From an uncultured Bacteroidales bacterium (GTDB lineage: Bacteria > Bacteroidota > Bacteroidia > Bacteroidales > WCHB1-69): a stretch of 24,186 nt of DNA. The DNA lies in NCBI GenBank assembly GCA_946407715.1, contig CAMJPH010000031.1:1-24186 (forward strand), in the 5' to 3' direction. The translations under genes and the position numbers were made by a program. The notes below the pieces were generated by a model. It was not told the origin of the DNA. It was given only the letters and a program-made list of their open reading frames with translations, and searched no databases. Shown here piece by piece: positions 1-7,053 of the stretch (position 1 is its first letter; each line of letters begins with the position of its first letter).

Positions 1-50
1 TTAGGGCTTTTTTGCAAAAAAAAGAGGGCGAGTCACTTTTGACACACCCC

Positions 51-95
51 CTACAGAAAAAACACCGCCAAGTGAGATGACGGTGTTTTTTGTAG
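51..95. terminator. Hairpin terminator, probably bidirectional
   Basis: CACCG at 63-67 pairs with CGGTG at 81-85, extended by an A-run (57-62) against a T-run (86-91) and by CTAC/GTAG at the base, with two extra bases (AG) on the left arm. The A-run and T-run give a T-tract in either direction. It lies about 60 bp past the stop of the minus-strand DUF937 gene and probably ends that transcript, and possibly one arriving from the left. Confidence 0.7.
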
Positions 96-118
96 CTGTT
101 AGGAGCGGAATGCCCCAA

Positions 119-160
119 AAGTCTTAAGTCCTAAATCTTAAGTCTCAAGTCTTACTTCTT
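119..160. repeat. Tandem 7-bp repeat, six units (AAGTCTT-like)
   Basis: Six consecutive 7-bp units read AAGTCTT, AAGTCCT, AAATCTT, AAGTCTC, AAGTCTT, ACTTCTT. The array runs into the last codons and stop codon (152-154, complement) of the DUF937 gene, so the gene's 3' end is built from repeat units. Related AAGTCTC/AAGTCCT units recur at 20573-20614 and 21612-21646. Confidence 0.85.
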
Positions 161-649
161 GAACATCTTCCCTAACAATCCGCCAAGCACTTTGCCGGCA
201 TTGGAGCTGCTGCTGGAGTTGGAGGCGCCGCCTAACAGTCCGCCAAGGATGTTGCCGATGTTGCCTGTGCCGGCACCTTTGCCCAAAACGGAAAGGAGGT
301 TCGGGGCGATGGAGGCCAAGATGTTGGACACCTGGTCGTTGGTAGTGCTGGTCTGTTTGCCCAAACCGGAGATGACAGAACCGAGATTGCCGCCGAAGAT
401 TTTCTCTAAAATCTTCTTGCCGTCTTCCAGATTGAAGCCGAGGCCCTGGCCCGCGTGGTTGCTCAAAGCTTGCGTCAATGCGGCCGCACCCGCAGCTGTA
501 CCGGCATTCTTCTGCATGGCACTCAAGAACTTAGGAATAGCGGCTTTGATCACGTCCATGATCTTGTTCGGGTCGATGTTGAATTTTTTTGCGATTTCAC
601 CGATCATATTGTTGCCGGTGATGGCGGAAATGATACTGTTTAAATCCAT
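152..649 (-). CDS. DUF937 family protein
   Basis: This 165-residue protein has the DUF937 look. An alpha-helical N-terminal half (about residues 1-60) is followed by a segment with the typical pattern 'NDQVSNILASIAPNLLSVLGKG' (about 105-126), then a Gly/Leu/Ser-rich tail with repeated GGLLG motifs and a poly-Ser stretch, ending in basic KMFKK. No signal peptide or catalytic motif is visible. The family's function is unknown. The ATG at 649 is supported by a TACTTTTG -7 box 36 bp upstream and a conserved-looking MDLNSIISAI start. It stands alone on the minus strand and ends inside a 7-bp repeat array, with a hairpin terminator beyond. The glycine-rich tail is low complexity and may vary in length between strains. 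Confidence 0.8.
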   Translation of the reverse strand: MDLNSIISAITGNNMIGEIAKKFNIDPNKIMDVIKAAIPKFLSAMQKNAGTAAGAAALTQALSNHAGQGLGFNLEDGKKILEKIFGGNLGSVISGLGKQTSTTNDQVSNILASIAPNLLSVLGKGAGTGNIGNILGGLLGGASNSSSSSNAGKVLGGLLGKMFKK

Positions 650-684
650 AATGCCAAATTTTTAAGGTTTTGATTTTTCGAAGG

Positions 685-692
685 CAAAAGTA
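685..692 (-). promoter_or_regulatory. Bacteroidota -7 box for the DUF937 gene
   Basis: On the minus strand this reads TACTTTTG followed by CC, matching the Bacteroidota TAnnTTTG -7 consensus. It is 36 bp upstream of the ATG at 649. No clear -33 TTTG was found at the usual distance. Confidence 0.6.
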
Positions 693-730
693 CATTTTAT
701 TCCGATACGTTATACCTGAAACTTAATGAT

Positions 731-1321
731 TTATTCCTCCCCTTCTTCAATCTGACTGATAATCTCCTCGGCGTTGCGAATCACCGAATTGTGCATTTTC
801 AGCCCGATAAAGCCGCCGATGGCCAAACTGATGAGCAGGATGACAATCACGAAGAGAGAGAATTTCCAGTCGTTGTATCGCATACAGAACTCTATGCAAA
901 GCCATATAAACCAGATGACAATCATAACAATGCTATATTTCAGCCATTTGCGGTAGTTGTCGCGCAGCTGTTTCATCACTTTGGCAACAGTAAGCAGATC
1001 GCCACTCATTGTTTTGGCATTCACATCCTTATGGTACTTCCAAGTGAAGAAGTCGCACACGAGCATCATCAGGATAGTGGCGGCAATAAACCACCAGCTG
1101 AATCCTTCGCTTGGAAGATAAGCCAATGCCCAGAAAATCACGAAGATAGAAGCGACCACGCTAATCCAAGCATTGTTGTTGATGTTGCGGGCCTTATGCC
1201 GCATCGTGTCGCGGAGGAGTTTTTCGGAGACAATGGTTTCCTTGTCTAATTTGTCCTTCAGCAGTGCAATTTGTGCACGCATGGTTTCCAATTCGCTGTT
1301 GTTTATTTCACTGTTTTCCAT
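731..1321 (-). CDS. Coiled-coil/four-helix membrane protein paired with the sigma factor
   Basis: A 196-residue protein. Residues 1-45 are charged and heptad-like (LETMRAQIALLKDKLDKE), predicting a cytoplasmic coiled coil. Four hydrophobic segments follow at about 50-68, 74-92, 128-148 and 154-174, then an acidic tail (EEIISQIEEGEE). It begins 2 bp after the sigma factor stop codon, so the two are co-transcribed and probably translationally coupled. In Bacteroidota, proteins of this build commonly follow a small sigma factor. By position it is a candidate anti-sigma or membrane partner, but it has no recognisable zinc-finger or FecR-type anti-sigma domain, so this is inference from context only. 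Confidence 0.7.
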   Translation of the reverse strand: MENSEINNSELETMRAQIALLKDKLDKETIVSEKLLRDTMRHKARNINNNAWISVVASIFVIFWALAYLPSEGFSWWFIAATILMMLVCDFFTWKYHKDVNAKTMSGDLLTVAKVMKQLRDNYRKWLKYSIVMIVIWFIWLCIEFCMRYNDWKFSLFVIVILLISLAIGGFIGLKMHNSVIRNAEEIISQIEEGEE

Positions 1322-1323
1322 AA

Positions 1324-1815
1324 TTAAAATTCTTGATTGTCAGACATTTGCATTAACTGTTGTTTAATTCTAACCAACTTCACGGAAACGTTTTTGGCGG
1401 AGATGCCAGCGATGGCCCCGATCTCCTCATAGCTGAGGTTCTCCAACCAGAGCAGGACGAGGGCGCGGTCCATGATGCCCAGCTTGTTGATGCGCGCATA
1501 GAGCTGGCGGATCTGCTTGGTGTCCTCGTCGGTGTCGGTGTAGAGGTCGGCGGCCATTTCGAGAGGCACACGCTCGCCTCGCCGCTTTTTCTTGCGGTCG
1601 TCGGAGATGCAGGTGTTGAGGGCGACACGCCAGACCCAGGTGTCCACCTTCGACTCGCCTCTGAAACTGTCGAAGCCTTTCCAGAGGTTGATGAGGACTT
1701 CCTGGAACAGGTCGTTGACCTCGTCGGTGTCCTTGGAGAACATGTAGCAGACGGTATAGACGGTGCTTTTGTGCTCGCGGACCATTCGTTCAAAATCTGT
1801 TTCTTTCTTTGTCAT
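1324..1815 (-). CDS. ECF-type RNA polymerase sigma-70 factor
   Basis: The reading frame stays open to 1965, but the ATG at 1815 (MTKKETDFERMVREHK) fits family starts and the 163-residue length. Region 2 spans about residues 10-75: DEVNDLFQEVLINLWKGFD is the core-binding helix and VDTWVWRVALNTC the -10 recognition part. A variable acidic linker (LYTDTDEDTKQ) comes next. Region 4 (about 108-155) carries the helix-turn-helix LSYEEIGAIAGISAKNVSVKL. No anti-sigma domain is fused. Its partner is the membrane protein 2 bp downstream. A TATTTTTG -7 box lies 67 bp upstream, and a 10-bp inverted repeat sits beyond it. The target regulon cannot be inferred. Confidence 0.92.
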   Translation of the reverse strand: MTKKETDFERMVREHKSTVYTVCYMFSKDTDEVNDLFQEVLINLWKGFDSFRGESKVDTWVWRVALNTCISDDRKKKRRGERVPLEMAADLYTDTDEDTKQIRQLYARINKLGIMDRALVLLWLENLSYEEIGAIAGISAKNVSVKLVRIKQQLMQMSDNQEF

Positions 1816-1881
1816 TGGTTTTAGAATTACATAGGTTAGACGCAGGCGGTATGGAAAAACTACAAAGAATGTTTTATGGCG

Positions 1882-1889
1882 CAAAAATA
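1882..1889 (-). promoter_or_regulatory. -7 box for the sigma factor operon
   Basis: Minus strand TATTTTTG followed by CG, matching TAnnTTTG, 67 bp upstream of the ATG at 1815. It serves the sigma factor/membrane protein pair. Confidence 0.55.
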
Positions 1890-1927
1890 GCAAAAATGAT
1901 GCAGCGCTTCTAATCGGGCAAGGGTCA

Positions 1928-1964
1928 TGTTCAAAAAAATAGAACACGGGCCGATTTTTGAACA
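1928..1964. promoter_or_regulatory. Inverted repeat upstream of the sigma factor promoter
   Basis: TGTTCAAAAA (1928-1937) is perfectly inverted as TTTTTGAACA (1955-1964) across 17 bp. An extra GAAC half-site at 1942-1945 makes a second, shorter palindrome with GTTC at 1929-1932. It lies upstream of the sigma operon's -7 box and is a candidate operator. No U-tract follows, so it is not an obvious terminator. Confidence 0.45.
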
Positions 1965-2017
1965 AAAGGATATATAAAACATTAAATATGAGTAAGATAC
2001 AAGGTATAATGCAAAAA

Positions 2018-2049
2018 TTATGCTACTAACATAATGCTATTAGCATAAT
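2018..2049. terminator. AT-rich hairpin abutting the hipA stop
   Basis: ATTATGCTA (2018-2026) pairs exactly with TAGCATAAT (2041-2049). A third related copy, ATAATGCTA, at about 2031-2039 offers an alternative stem. It touches the last base of the hipA stop codon, so it could end the hipBA transcript. There is no clear T-tract in the minus-strand direction, so the function is uncertain. Confidence 0.4.
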
Positions 2050-3548
2050 CAGGGTAATTTCGTCCCTATGTAACGTACAACCAGATCTTTAAGCCGCTCC
2101 TCGGTCATCTCCGACAAGCCTGTCGTTGATATTTCCTCATGCTCTTTAGTCCCTTTGCGAACAACATATTTATATTCTTTCCCGTCAATGGTTGCTATCA
2201 GATGATAATTGCCTTTGTAGGCGGCCTCGATATGGGCTTCTTCAACCGTATGGCCCGATGGAAGAGTTCCGTTATAAGACCGTCTTGTTGCCCTCAACCC
2301 CCATGCGGCCAAATGCTCTGACAGGCAGCTTTCTATACGACCAACCCACTCGTCACGAACCCCATTCTTCACTGCCAAAGTTCTGAAAGAGGCAATGGCG
2401 GATGCCACTTTTCGGATGATTGTTTGAGGGGCGCGGATGCCAGACTCATGAGCCAGGGAGAGGGCGTCCTCGTAACGAATGTCCCATAGTTTTCCTCCTA
2501 CCATCAGACAATGCTCTCGGTTGGGCAGATAACCGCCCGTATCAAAAATGAAGGTCATATCGTAAGCGGGAGAGAGACGCCAAAGACCTTGACGATTCAT
2601 GACAAAGGTGAAATTCTTGTTGTGGTCGTCGGTGTTGTTGGCAAGAATATTGAATACCATACGTCTGAACACTTCCTGACAGTCCACTTCGGGAAGATGC
2701 AATTTCCGACAGACCATCAGAAGTTTCTCGTAACTATCTGCACCAGGGGCCATTGCCGCCAAGGTCTGCGTATGTAATTTCCCCGAATGGTCCCTGTCGA
2801 ACCGTCGGGTGAGGAAATGTCGGGTGCCCTCCACCTCAAGCAAACGTGATTCCATCATATTGATACCTGCGGCCCGGGCCATCTCGTAGTAGGTCAACTC
2901 CAACTCGGCTGACGAACGCAGGATATCGCCAAACTTCAAAAGATAGTGGTCGAATTCGGAATCCAACTCCGTCTGGCCCGAACGAATCTCACCTGTTTCC
3001 CGATGAATGGCTATAATGGCCTTGGGCTGGCGTCCCCCAGCCGACGTTCCAACCGCTATCAACGAATGCAACGTGAGGGTTTCATCCGGCATGATACTCA
3101 GCTTTTCACGCTCTGTAGCAATCTTTTCCGCCAAATTGGCTAAAGCTCTGATGTCAATTTTTCCCGCCACCGGACCTCTGTCCACCTCCGGCACAAACTC
3201 CAGAGCACCCATGCCCCTTCTCCCGATGAAGGCAAGCTTCTCCAATGCCGTCACATTTCTGTCCGAGAGACCGTTTTCTTTGCGCCATTGTTCAAAAAGT
3301 TGGTTTCCCCAAGCATCTGGCAAGGAATCGGCGATGAAAGACGGCAACCGTTGATAGATACGTTCCGTTTCCCCAAAAATGGCACGGCTGCTCAAGGGGT
3401 TACGGATAGAGGCCGTCAACGGTGCAATATCCAGATTCCCGCGAAGAAATTCCGGATTGTATGTGAAATAGGAGATCTGACGGCTTTCGTGCCATGCCAG
3501 CCTGCCAATTTCCTTACCCCAAAGGAAGACTTTAAGAACCTCTTTCAT
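2049..3548 (-). CDS. hipA: HipA-family serine/threonine kinase toxin
   Basis: 499 residues, with a HipA N-terminal subdomain (about 5-120) followed by the kinase core. Visible kinase elements are the Gly-rich loop GTSAGGRQPKAI (167-178), the catalytic segment NNTDDHNKN (304-312) and the metal-binding SPAYD (326-330). HipA toxins phosphorylate translation-related targets (in E. coli, GltX) and cause growth arrest, and HipB neutralises them. The gene overlaps hipB by 4 bp (ATGA), so the pair is translationally coupled. It is longer than the roughly 440-residue E. coli protein: after the HipA fold ends near 412 there is an 85-residue extension rich in charged and aromatic residues with no domain I recognise. 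The kinase motifs are intact, so an active toxin is plausible. Its cellular target is unknown. Confidence 0.93.
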   Translation of the reverse strand: MKEVLKVFLWGKEIGRLAWHESRQISYFTYNPEFLRGNLDIAPLTASIRNPLSSRAIFGETERIYQRLPSFIADSLPDAWGNQLFEQWRKENGLSDRNVTALEKLAFIGRRGMGALEFVPEVDRGPVAGKIDIRALANLAEKIATEREKLSIMPDETLTLHSLIAVGTSAGGRQPKAIIAIHRETGEIRSGQTELDSEFDHYLLKFGDILRSSAELELTYYEMARAAGINMMESRLLEVEGTRHFLTRRFDRDHSGKLHTQTLAAMAPGADSYEKLLMVCRKLHLPEVDCQEVFRRMVFNILANNTDDHNKNFTFVMNRQGLWRLSPAYDMTFIFDTGGYLPNREHCLMVGGKLWDIRYEDALSLAHESGIRAPQTIIRKVASAIASFRTLAVKNGVRDEWVGRIESCLSEHLAAWGLRATRRSYNGTLPSGHTVEEAHIEAAYKGNYHLIATIDGKEYKYVVRKGTKEHEEISTTGLSEMTEERLKDLVVRYIGTKLP

Positions 3549-3859
3549 GACTTCTTGTGTCGCACACGCTGTGCTTTTTTGTTTTTGTCGTTATACAAAT
3601 AAGGGGACTCCGGTTGTTCCGGCATCAGCTCCTTCAAGTCGTTGATGCATCCTACCGCTTTCAGAAGTAAAAGAAACGTTCCCAACGAGACATTCGTCGC
3701 TGTCCCGTTCTCAAAGCGATGAATTGTCAGCACTGACAATCCCGTCGTTTCCGCGACCTCCTTCTGGGTCAGGTCAGTCCTTAAACGATAATCCTTGAAC
3801 CGGGCACCCAACATGCGAACCAGTTCAGGTGTTGAATATTCAGTATAATCGTCTGCCAT
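3545..3859 (-). CDS. hipB: HipB-like XRE-family antitoxin/repressor
   Basis: 104 residues. An XRE helix-turn-helix spans about 15-75 (DLTQKEVAETTGLSVLTIHRFENGT, then LGTFLLLLKAVG). A basic, probably disordered tail (YNDKNKKAQRVRHKKS) may be the proteolysis-sensitive part seen in HipB antitoxins. Gene order antitoxin-then-toxin with a 4-bp overlap is standard for hipBA. It should bind its own promoter, and palindromes with TAACAT/ATGTTA and TTTTCATATA/TATATGAAAA arms lie between the -7 box and the ATG. Start at 3859 (MADDYTEYS). HTH identification is strong; pairing with HipA rests on synteny. Confidence 0.92.
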   Translation of the reverse strand: MADDYTEYSTPELVRMLGARFKDYRLRTDLTQKEVAETTGLSVLTIHRFENGTATNVSLGTFLLLLKAVGCINDLKELMPEQPESPYLYNDKNKKAQRVRHKKS

Positions 3860-3860
3860 A

Positions 3861-3921
3861 TAACATTAAAGATATGTTAATTTAATATTGTTTTCATATA
3901 CTAAGATAACATATATGAAAA
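3861..3921. promoter_or_regulatory. Candidate hipBA operators (two palindromes)
   Basis: Palindrome 1: TAACAT (3861-3866) with ATGTTA (3874-3879). Palindrome 2: a perfect 10-bp repeat, TTTTCATATA (3891-3900) and TATATGAAAA (3912-3921). TAACATAT at 3907-3914 is also the exact inverse of ATATGTTA at 3872-3879, so half-sites are shared between them. All lie between the -7 box (3932-3939) and the hipB ATG, where a bound repressor would block transcript initiation or early elongation. Autoregulation by HipB is inferred from the family. Confidence 0.6.
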
Positions 3922-3931
3922 GTTTACGCGG

Positions 3932-3939
3932 CAAAAATA
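3932..3939 (-). promoter_or_regulatory. -7 box for hipBA
   Basis: Minus strand TATTTTTG followed by CC, matching TAnnTTTG, 73 bp upstream of the hipB ATG. The predicted start site falls at the edge of the 3891-3921 palindrome. Confidence 0.55.
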
Positions 3940-4046
3940 CTAAAAATAAATAAGATACGGGGAGATGAGTAAAAAATATTTTTCAACATTGTGCAACCAT
4001 TTGGGATTTCTGTGTCATGTTAATGAGAAATGATTGCATTTGTCCT

Positions 4047-4073
4047 CCCGCAGAACGCACAGACTTCCGCAGA
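4047..4073 (+). repeat. Left copy of 27-bp CGCAGA-type repeat
   Basis: Starts CCCGCAGAAC and ends GACTTCCGCAGA. It matches 5789-5815 at 24 of 27 positions. The two copies flank the secreted protein gene at 4150-5778 as direct repeats. Only a very degraded inverted partner follows this copy (around 4093-4108), unlike the right-hand copy. Confidence 0.75.
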
Positions 4074-4120
4074 AAAAAATCACATGCAAATACGTGCGAT
4101 ACGCGGAGATAAAAAAATCG

Positions 4121-4128
4121 TATTTTCG
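4121..4128 (+). promoter_or_regulatory. Probable -7 box for the secreted protein gene
   Basis: TATTTTCG preceded by AAAAAAATCG. It is one base off TAnnTTTG, and its context resembles the boxes at 5890 and 10283 (AAAAATCGTAnnTTTGC). It lies 21 bp upstream of the ATG at 4150, which supports that start over the upstream ATG at 4030. Confidence 0.5.
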
Positions 4129-4149
4129 CACCAGCAAAATAAAACCGAT

Positions 4150-5778
4150 ATGAATCACCACCAACATACGCATTTAGGCATGATCTTCGCCGCTGTGCTG
4201 CTACTACTGGCGGTGCGGCCTGCGAGGGGGCAGCAGCAATTCTCTGTAATACGGGACACCGTCCAAATCAACGCAGCGGACTATTTCAACCCCATCTCCA
4301 CTGTCGGGATGAAATGGTCGGTCGCCTACCAGGATTGGTATTTCTGCATTTTTGACGAGATGGATGTCTTTGAATTTTGGAGAAGGCAGAACGTCTTTTT
4401 AGCTATTTCCAAAGACGGAAAGACAATCCGAAAAGTGGGTTGTCCCGACAATTTCAAAAACAATTACTACGGGGATTTGTATGTGTGGCACGACACCCTC
4501 TTTCTCCACACTTACTATTCTACCCATGACCCACTCGGCTACTATTTCGATTTGAAACAATGGGAATGGGTGCCTACCAATGGCGTTTCCAACCTTATCT
4601 ACGAGGATGATTCATATCAAGTCGCTTTCGAGGATGTGGGAGAATGGGGTATGTACACCTGGTTCATGGAAAAGACTGGCAGAAGTGGTAAAAAACTGGG
4701 TGACAATCCCAATCAATATATACGGTCTGGCAGAATCTCCAGAATTATCCGAATGGATAGCGTCTACTATTTTATTCACTCGAACAGTGTTGTCAGCACG
4801 CCTGTCGCTGGGGCAAAAGGAATCCTCTGCAACGACACGACAGCCTACTATGTCGGTGCAAATTTGGACTACGCCTTTTTAGACTTTTACCTTCCGACAC
4901 AAATCAAAAACGAAAACAAAGAGGAACCTTTTCCCACATTATTCAAATTCACAGGAAAAAAAGTTGTCAGTACGGATTGGTGGAATGAAGGTAAAACTGT
5001 CACGAAATATGACACCCTTTTTAATCAGGCATTCCGCATCAAAGACCAGCTGTACTGCATCACCACTGCGCCAAAAACCACATTTATTGCCCAAATTAGG
5101 AACAATAATGCGGTGAAAGTCTATGATTTTGGCCAAAAATATGACTTTTTCTATCCAAATGGAATGTTTCGAGGAAAAAACCTTGCCAACAACAGATGTT
5201 TTCTTCAATTCAACAAGGATTTTTACACCTATGGCATGATGGAGGTGGAGGATTCAATCATCCGCATCCGATACCTGGTTCACAATCAGGATACGTTGCC
5301 CATTGTTGGAAAGGACAACATCAAACCGCTGTTGGAGTACCTGCTGAACCATTTGGACAGCCTTTCCCTGGATAACCTCCGCCGCTACGAATCACAGTTG
5401 AACGGGACAGGCAATCATTTGTTTTGTGAAGTAAACGGCTATTTTCCAAACAAATATCAGAAAAACGACAAATACAAGTGTACTTCTTTTTACAAAATAG
5501 TCAATAAGAAGCAGACACTTATCACCAAATATTGTGTCCATTTGCCGGATTCCATGGTCAAGGGCGTTTATCTGGAGTGGGTAAAGACAAATTTCTTCGA
5601 TTCGGATCATTATAGTGGTGGCGCATGTGACAATGTGGCGTCCAAATGTGCTGAGGTCTCTGCTATACTTACCCAAATCACAGGCAATAAGCCGCAACAA
5701 GGGAAGAATCACAAGAAATGGACTCACAAAAACTTGACTATTGAGTTATATGACGACGGGCGTATGGTGATCTACTGA
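4150..5778 (+). CDS. Secreted protein of unknown function
   Basis: 542 residues from the ATG at 4150. An upstream in-frame ATG (4030) lies before the likely promoter and inside a repeat, so it is rejected. Residues 1-30 look like a Sec signal peptide: a His-rich start (MNHHQHTH), hydrophobic core IFAAVLLLLAV and a likely cleavage near ARG/QQQ. There is no lipobox Cys. The mature part is rich in Tyr, Trp, Phe and Asp, with repeated strand-like segments (for example DLYVWHDTLFLHTYY), suggesting an all-beta, perhaps propeller-like fold, but no family is recognised. A Cys-containing segment (GGACDNVASKC, about 494-504) precedes the end. It is flanked by 27-bp direct repeats and visibly lower in GC than the downstream galK. 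Probably exported to the periplasm or surface. Confidence 0.7.
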   Translation: MNHHQHTHLGMIFAAVLLLLAVRPARGQQQFSVIRDTVQINAADYFNPISTVGMKWSVAYQDWYFCIFDEMDVFEFWRRQNVFLAISKDGKTIRKVGCPDNFKNNYYGDLYVWHDTLFLHTYYSTHDPLGYYFDLKQWEWVPTNGVSNLIYEDDSYQVAFEDVGEWGMYTWFMEKTGRSGKKLGDNPNQYIRSGRISRIIRMDSVYYFIHSNSVVSTPVAGAKGILCNDTTAYYVGANLDYAFLDFYLPTQIKNENKEEPFPTLFKFTGKKVVSTDWWNEGKTVTKYDTLFNQAFRIKDQLYCITTAPKTTFIAQIRNNNAVKVYDFGQKYDFFYPNGMFRGKNLANNRCFLQFNKDFYTYGMMEVEDSIIRIRYLVHNQDTLPIVGKDNIKPLLEYLLNHLDSLSLDNLRRYESQLNGTGNHLFCEVNGYFPNKYQKNDKYKCTSFYKIVNKKQTLITKYCVHLPDSMVKGVYLEWVKTNFFDSDHYSGGACDNVASKCAEVSAILTQITGNKPQQGKNHKKWTHKNLTIELYDDGRMVIY

Positions 5779-5788
5779 AGTTGTTTTA

Positions 5789-5848
5789 CCCGCAGAACTC
5801 GCTGACTTCCGCAGAAAAAGATCTGCGCTGATCGGCGTAGTCTGCGGG
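5789..5848. repeat. 60-bp inverted repeat of CGCAGA type (right copy)
   Basis: The left arm 5789-5815 (CCCGCAGA...CCGCAGA) and right arm 5822-5848 (TCTGCG...TCTGCGGG) are imperfect inverted copies of 27 bp around a 6-bp centre. It starts 10 bp after the stop of the secreted protein gene. The left arm is a 24/27 match to 4047-4073. It could act as a transcript end or as a dispersed palindromic repeat. CGCAGA/TCTGCG-type repeats are, from memory, common between genes of some Bacteroidota. Confidence 0.75.
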
Positions 5849-5863
5849 AAAATGTCAACAGCT

Positions 5864-5884
5864 CACTAATCACTAATCACTAAA
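5864..5884. repeat. Tandem 7-bp repeat, three units (CACTAAT)
   Basis: CACTAAT, CACTAAT, CACTAAA in direct succession, ending 5 bp before the galK -7 box, so the array occupies the upstream part of that promoter. Confidence 0.8.
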
Positions 5885-5889
5885 AATCG

Positions 5890-5897
5890 TACCTTTG
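5890..5897 (+). promoter_or_regulatory. -7 box for galK
   Basis: TACCTTTG in the context AAAATCGTACCTTTGCC, an excellent TAnnTTTG match, 20 bp upstream of the galK ATG, implying a very short leader. The usual -33 position is occupied by the CACTAAT array and has no TTTG. Confidence 0.7.
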
Positions 5898-5917
5898 CCC
5901 GCTGAAAAATTCCGATT

Positions 5918-7030
5918 ATGCAGAAAACCGAACGCCACTTTTTCGCCCCCGGCCGTGTGAACCTCATCGGTGACCACACCGACTACAACGGCGGACTCGT
6001 CTTCCCCGCCGCCCTCAATATGGGCACCTTCCTGACCGTAAGTCCCTCGGAGGACGACTGTTACCACTTCTCCTCCGAAAACGATCCCGCTGTCTTCTCC
6101 CTCCGGAAAGAGGAACTGACGCAACGGTATCACAGCTGGGTCGATTACCCGTTGGGCGTGCTCAAAGAATTTACAGACAGAGGGCTTTCCGTACCGTACT
6201 GCCGTTTCCGCTACCGTGGCGATTTGCCTATCGGGGCGGCGCTTTCGTCATCGGCCTCCATTGAGGTGGTGACGGCAGTTGCCCTCAATGCGCTTTGCGG
6301 GGAACCGTTCACGATGTTAGAGCTCGTCAAGATGGCCCAACATGCGGAGAACGACTTCGTGGGGATGAACTGCGGCATCATGGACCAGTTCGCCTCGGGA
6401 TTCGGGAAGAAAAACTGCGCCATTGCATTGGATTGCAACACGTTGGAGTACGAGCACGTGCCGTTGGAGATGTGCGGGCTGAAGTTCGTCATCGCCAACA
6501 CCAACAAGAAACGCGGGCTGGTGGATTCGGCCTACAACCAGCGACGCAGCGAATGCCAGCAGGCGTTGGAGCTTATCCGTGCGCACCGACCGGTCGATTG
6601 TCTCTGCCAACTCACTATGGATCAGTTTGATACGGTTGCACCATATCTTACGGGCAACGTACTCAAGCGCGCCCGACATGCGGTGCGCGAGAACGAGAAC
6701 GTGCGCGAGGCCGTCACCGCGCTCAAGGTCGGCGACATGGTCCGCTTCGGACAGCTGATGAACGCCTCGCACGCCACCCTGCGCGACGACTACGAGGTCA
6801 CCTGTCCCGAACTGGACTTCTTGGCCGAACGGGCGCAGCAGTTCCCCGACGTGCTTGGCAGCCGCATGACCGGCGCGGGCTTCGGCGGCTGCACAGTAAC
6901 GTTAATCTCTGACGATCAAGTAAATGCGTTTATCGAAAGTCTCGGCCGCGCGTACGAAGAGCGTTTCGGCTTGCGTGTGGATTTCTATGTGGCGGAGATC
7001 GGCGACGGAGCAAGGGAAGTTAGAAGTTAA
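5918..7030 (+). CDS. galK: Galactokinase (GHMP kinase family)
   Basis: 370 residues, close to the usual 380-390. It phosphorylates alpha-D-galactose to galactose-1-phosphate in the cytoplasm (Leloir pathway). Visible motifs are the galactokinase signature APGRVNLIGDHTDYNGG (10-26), the GHMP ATP-binding loop LPIGAALSSSAS (about 104-115), GIMDQF with the catalytic Asp (about 153-158), and the C-terminal MTGAGFGGC. One oddity: the signature normally reads LIGEHTDY, and here the galactose-contacting Glu is Asp (D19). No other Leloir gene (galT, galE) is nearby. The GC-rich coding contrasts with the preceding gene. A small membrane protein follows after 23 bp, so it may head an operon. The family assignment is secure; exact sugar preference is less so because of D19. 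Confidence 0.93.
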   Translation: MQKTERHFFAPGRVNLIGDHTDYNGGLVFPAALNMGTFLTVSPSEDDCYHFSSENDPAVFSLRKEELTQRYHSWVDYPLGVLKEFTDRGLSVPYCRFRYRGDLPIGAALSSSASIEVVTAVALNALCGEPFTMLELVKMAQHAENDFVGMNCGIMDQFASGFGKKNCAIALDCNTLEYEHVPLEMCGLKFVIANTNKKRGLVDSAYNQRRSECQQALELIRAHRPVDCLCQLTMDQFDTVAPYLTGNVLKRARHAVRENENVREAVTALKVGDMVRFGQLMNASHATLRDDYEVTCPELDFLAERAQQFPDVLGSRMTGAGFGGCTVTLISDDQVNAFIESLGRAYEERFGLRVDFYVAEIGDGAREVRS

Positions 7031-7050
7031 TAGTATATCAATAGTATATA
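7029..7050. repeat. 11-bp direct repeat (AATAGTATAT)
   Basis: AATAGTATATC followed immediately by AATAGTATATA. It occupies nearly all of the gap between the galK stop (7030) and the next ATG (7054). Confidence 0.8.
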
Positions 7051-7053
7051 GTT

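Noticed and set aside
159..665. Plus-strand open frame opposite the DUF937 gene
   Set aside because: It is Pro/Leu-rich shadow coding; the minus-strand frame has the family pattern and a promoter.
1816..1965. 50-residue N-terminal extension of the sigma factor
   Set aside because: It crosses the -7 box and inverted repeat, and the family-like start is MTKKET at 1815.
4030..4149. Upstream start for the secreted protein
   Set aside because: It would place a repeat and the promoter inside the gene and bury the signal peptide.
4047..5848. Insertion sequence bounded by the CGCAGA repeats
   Set aside because: No transposase is encoded; the repeats are direct with one extra inverted arm, and no target duplication is evident.
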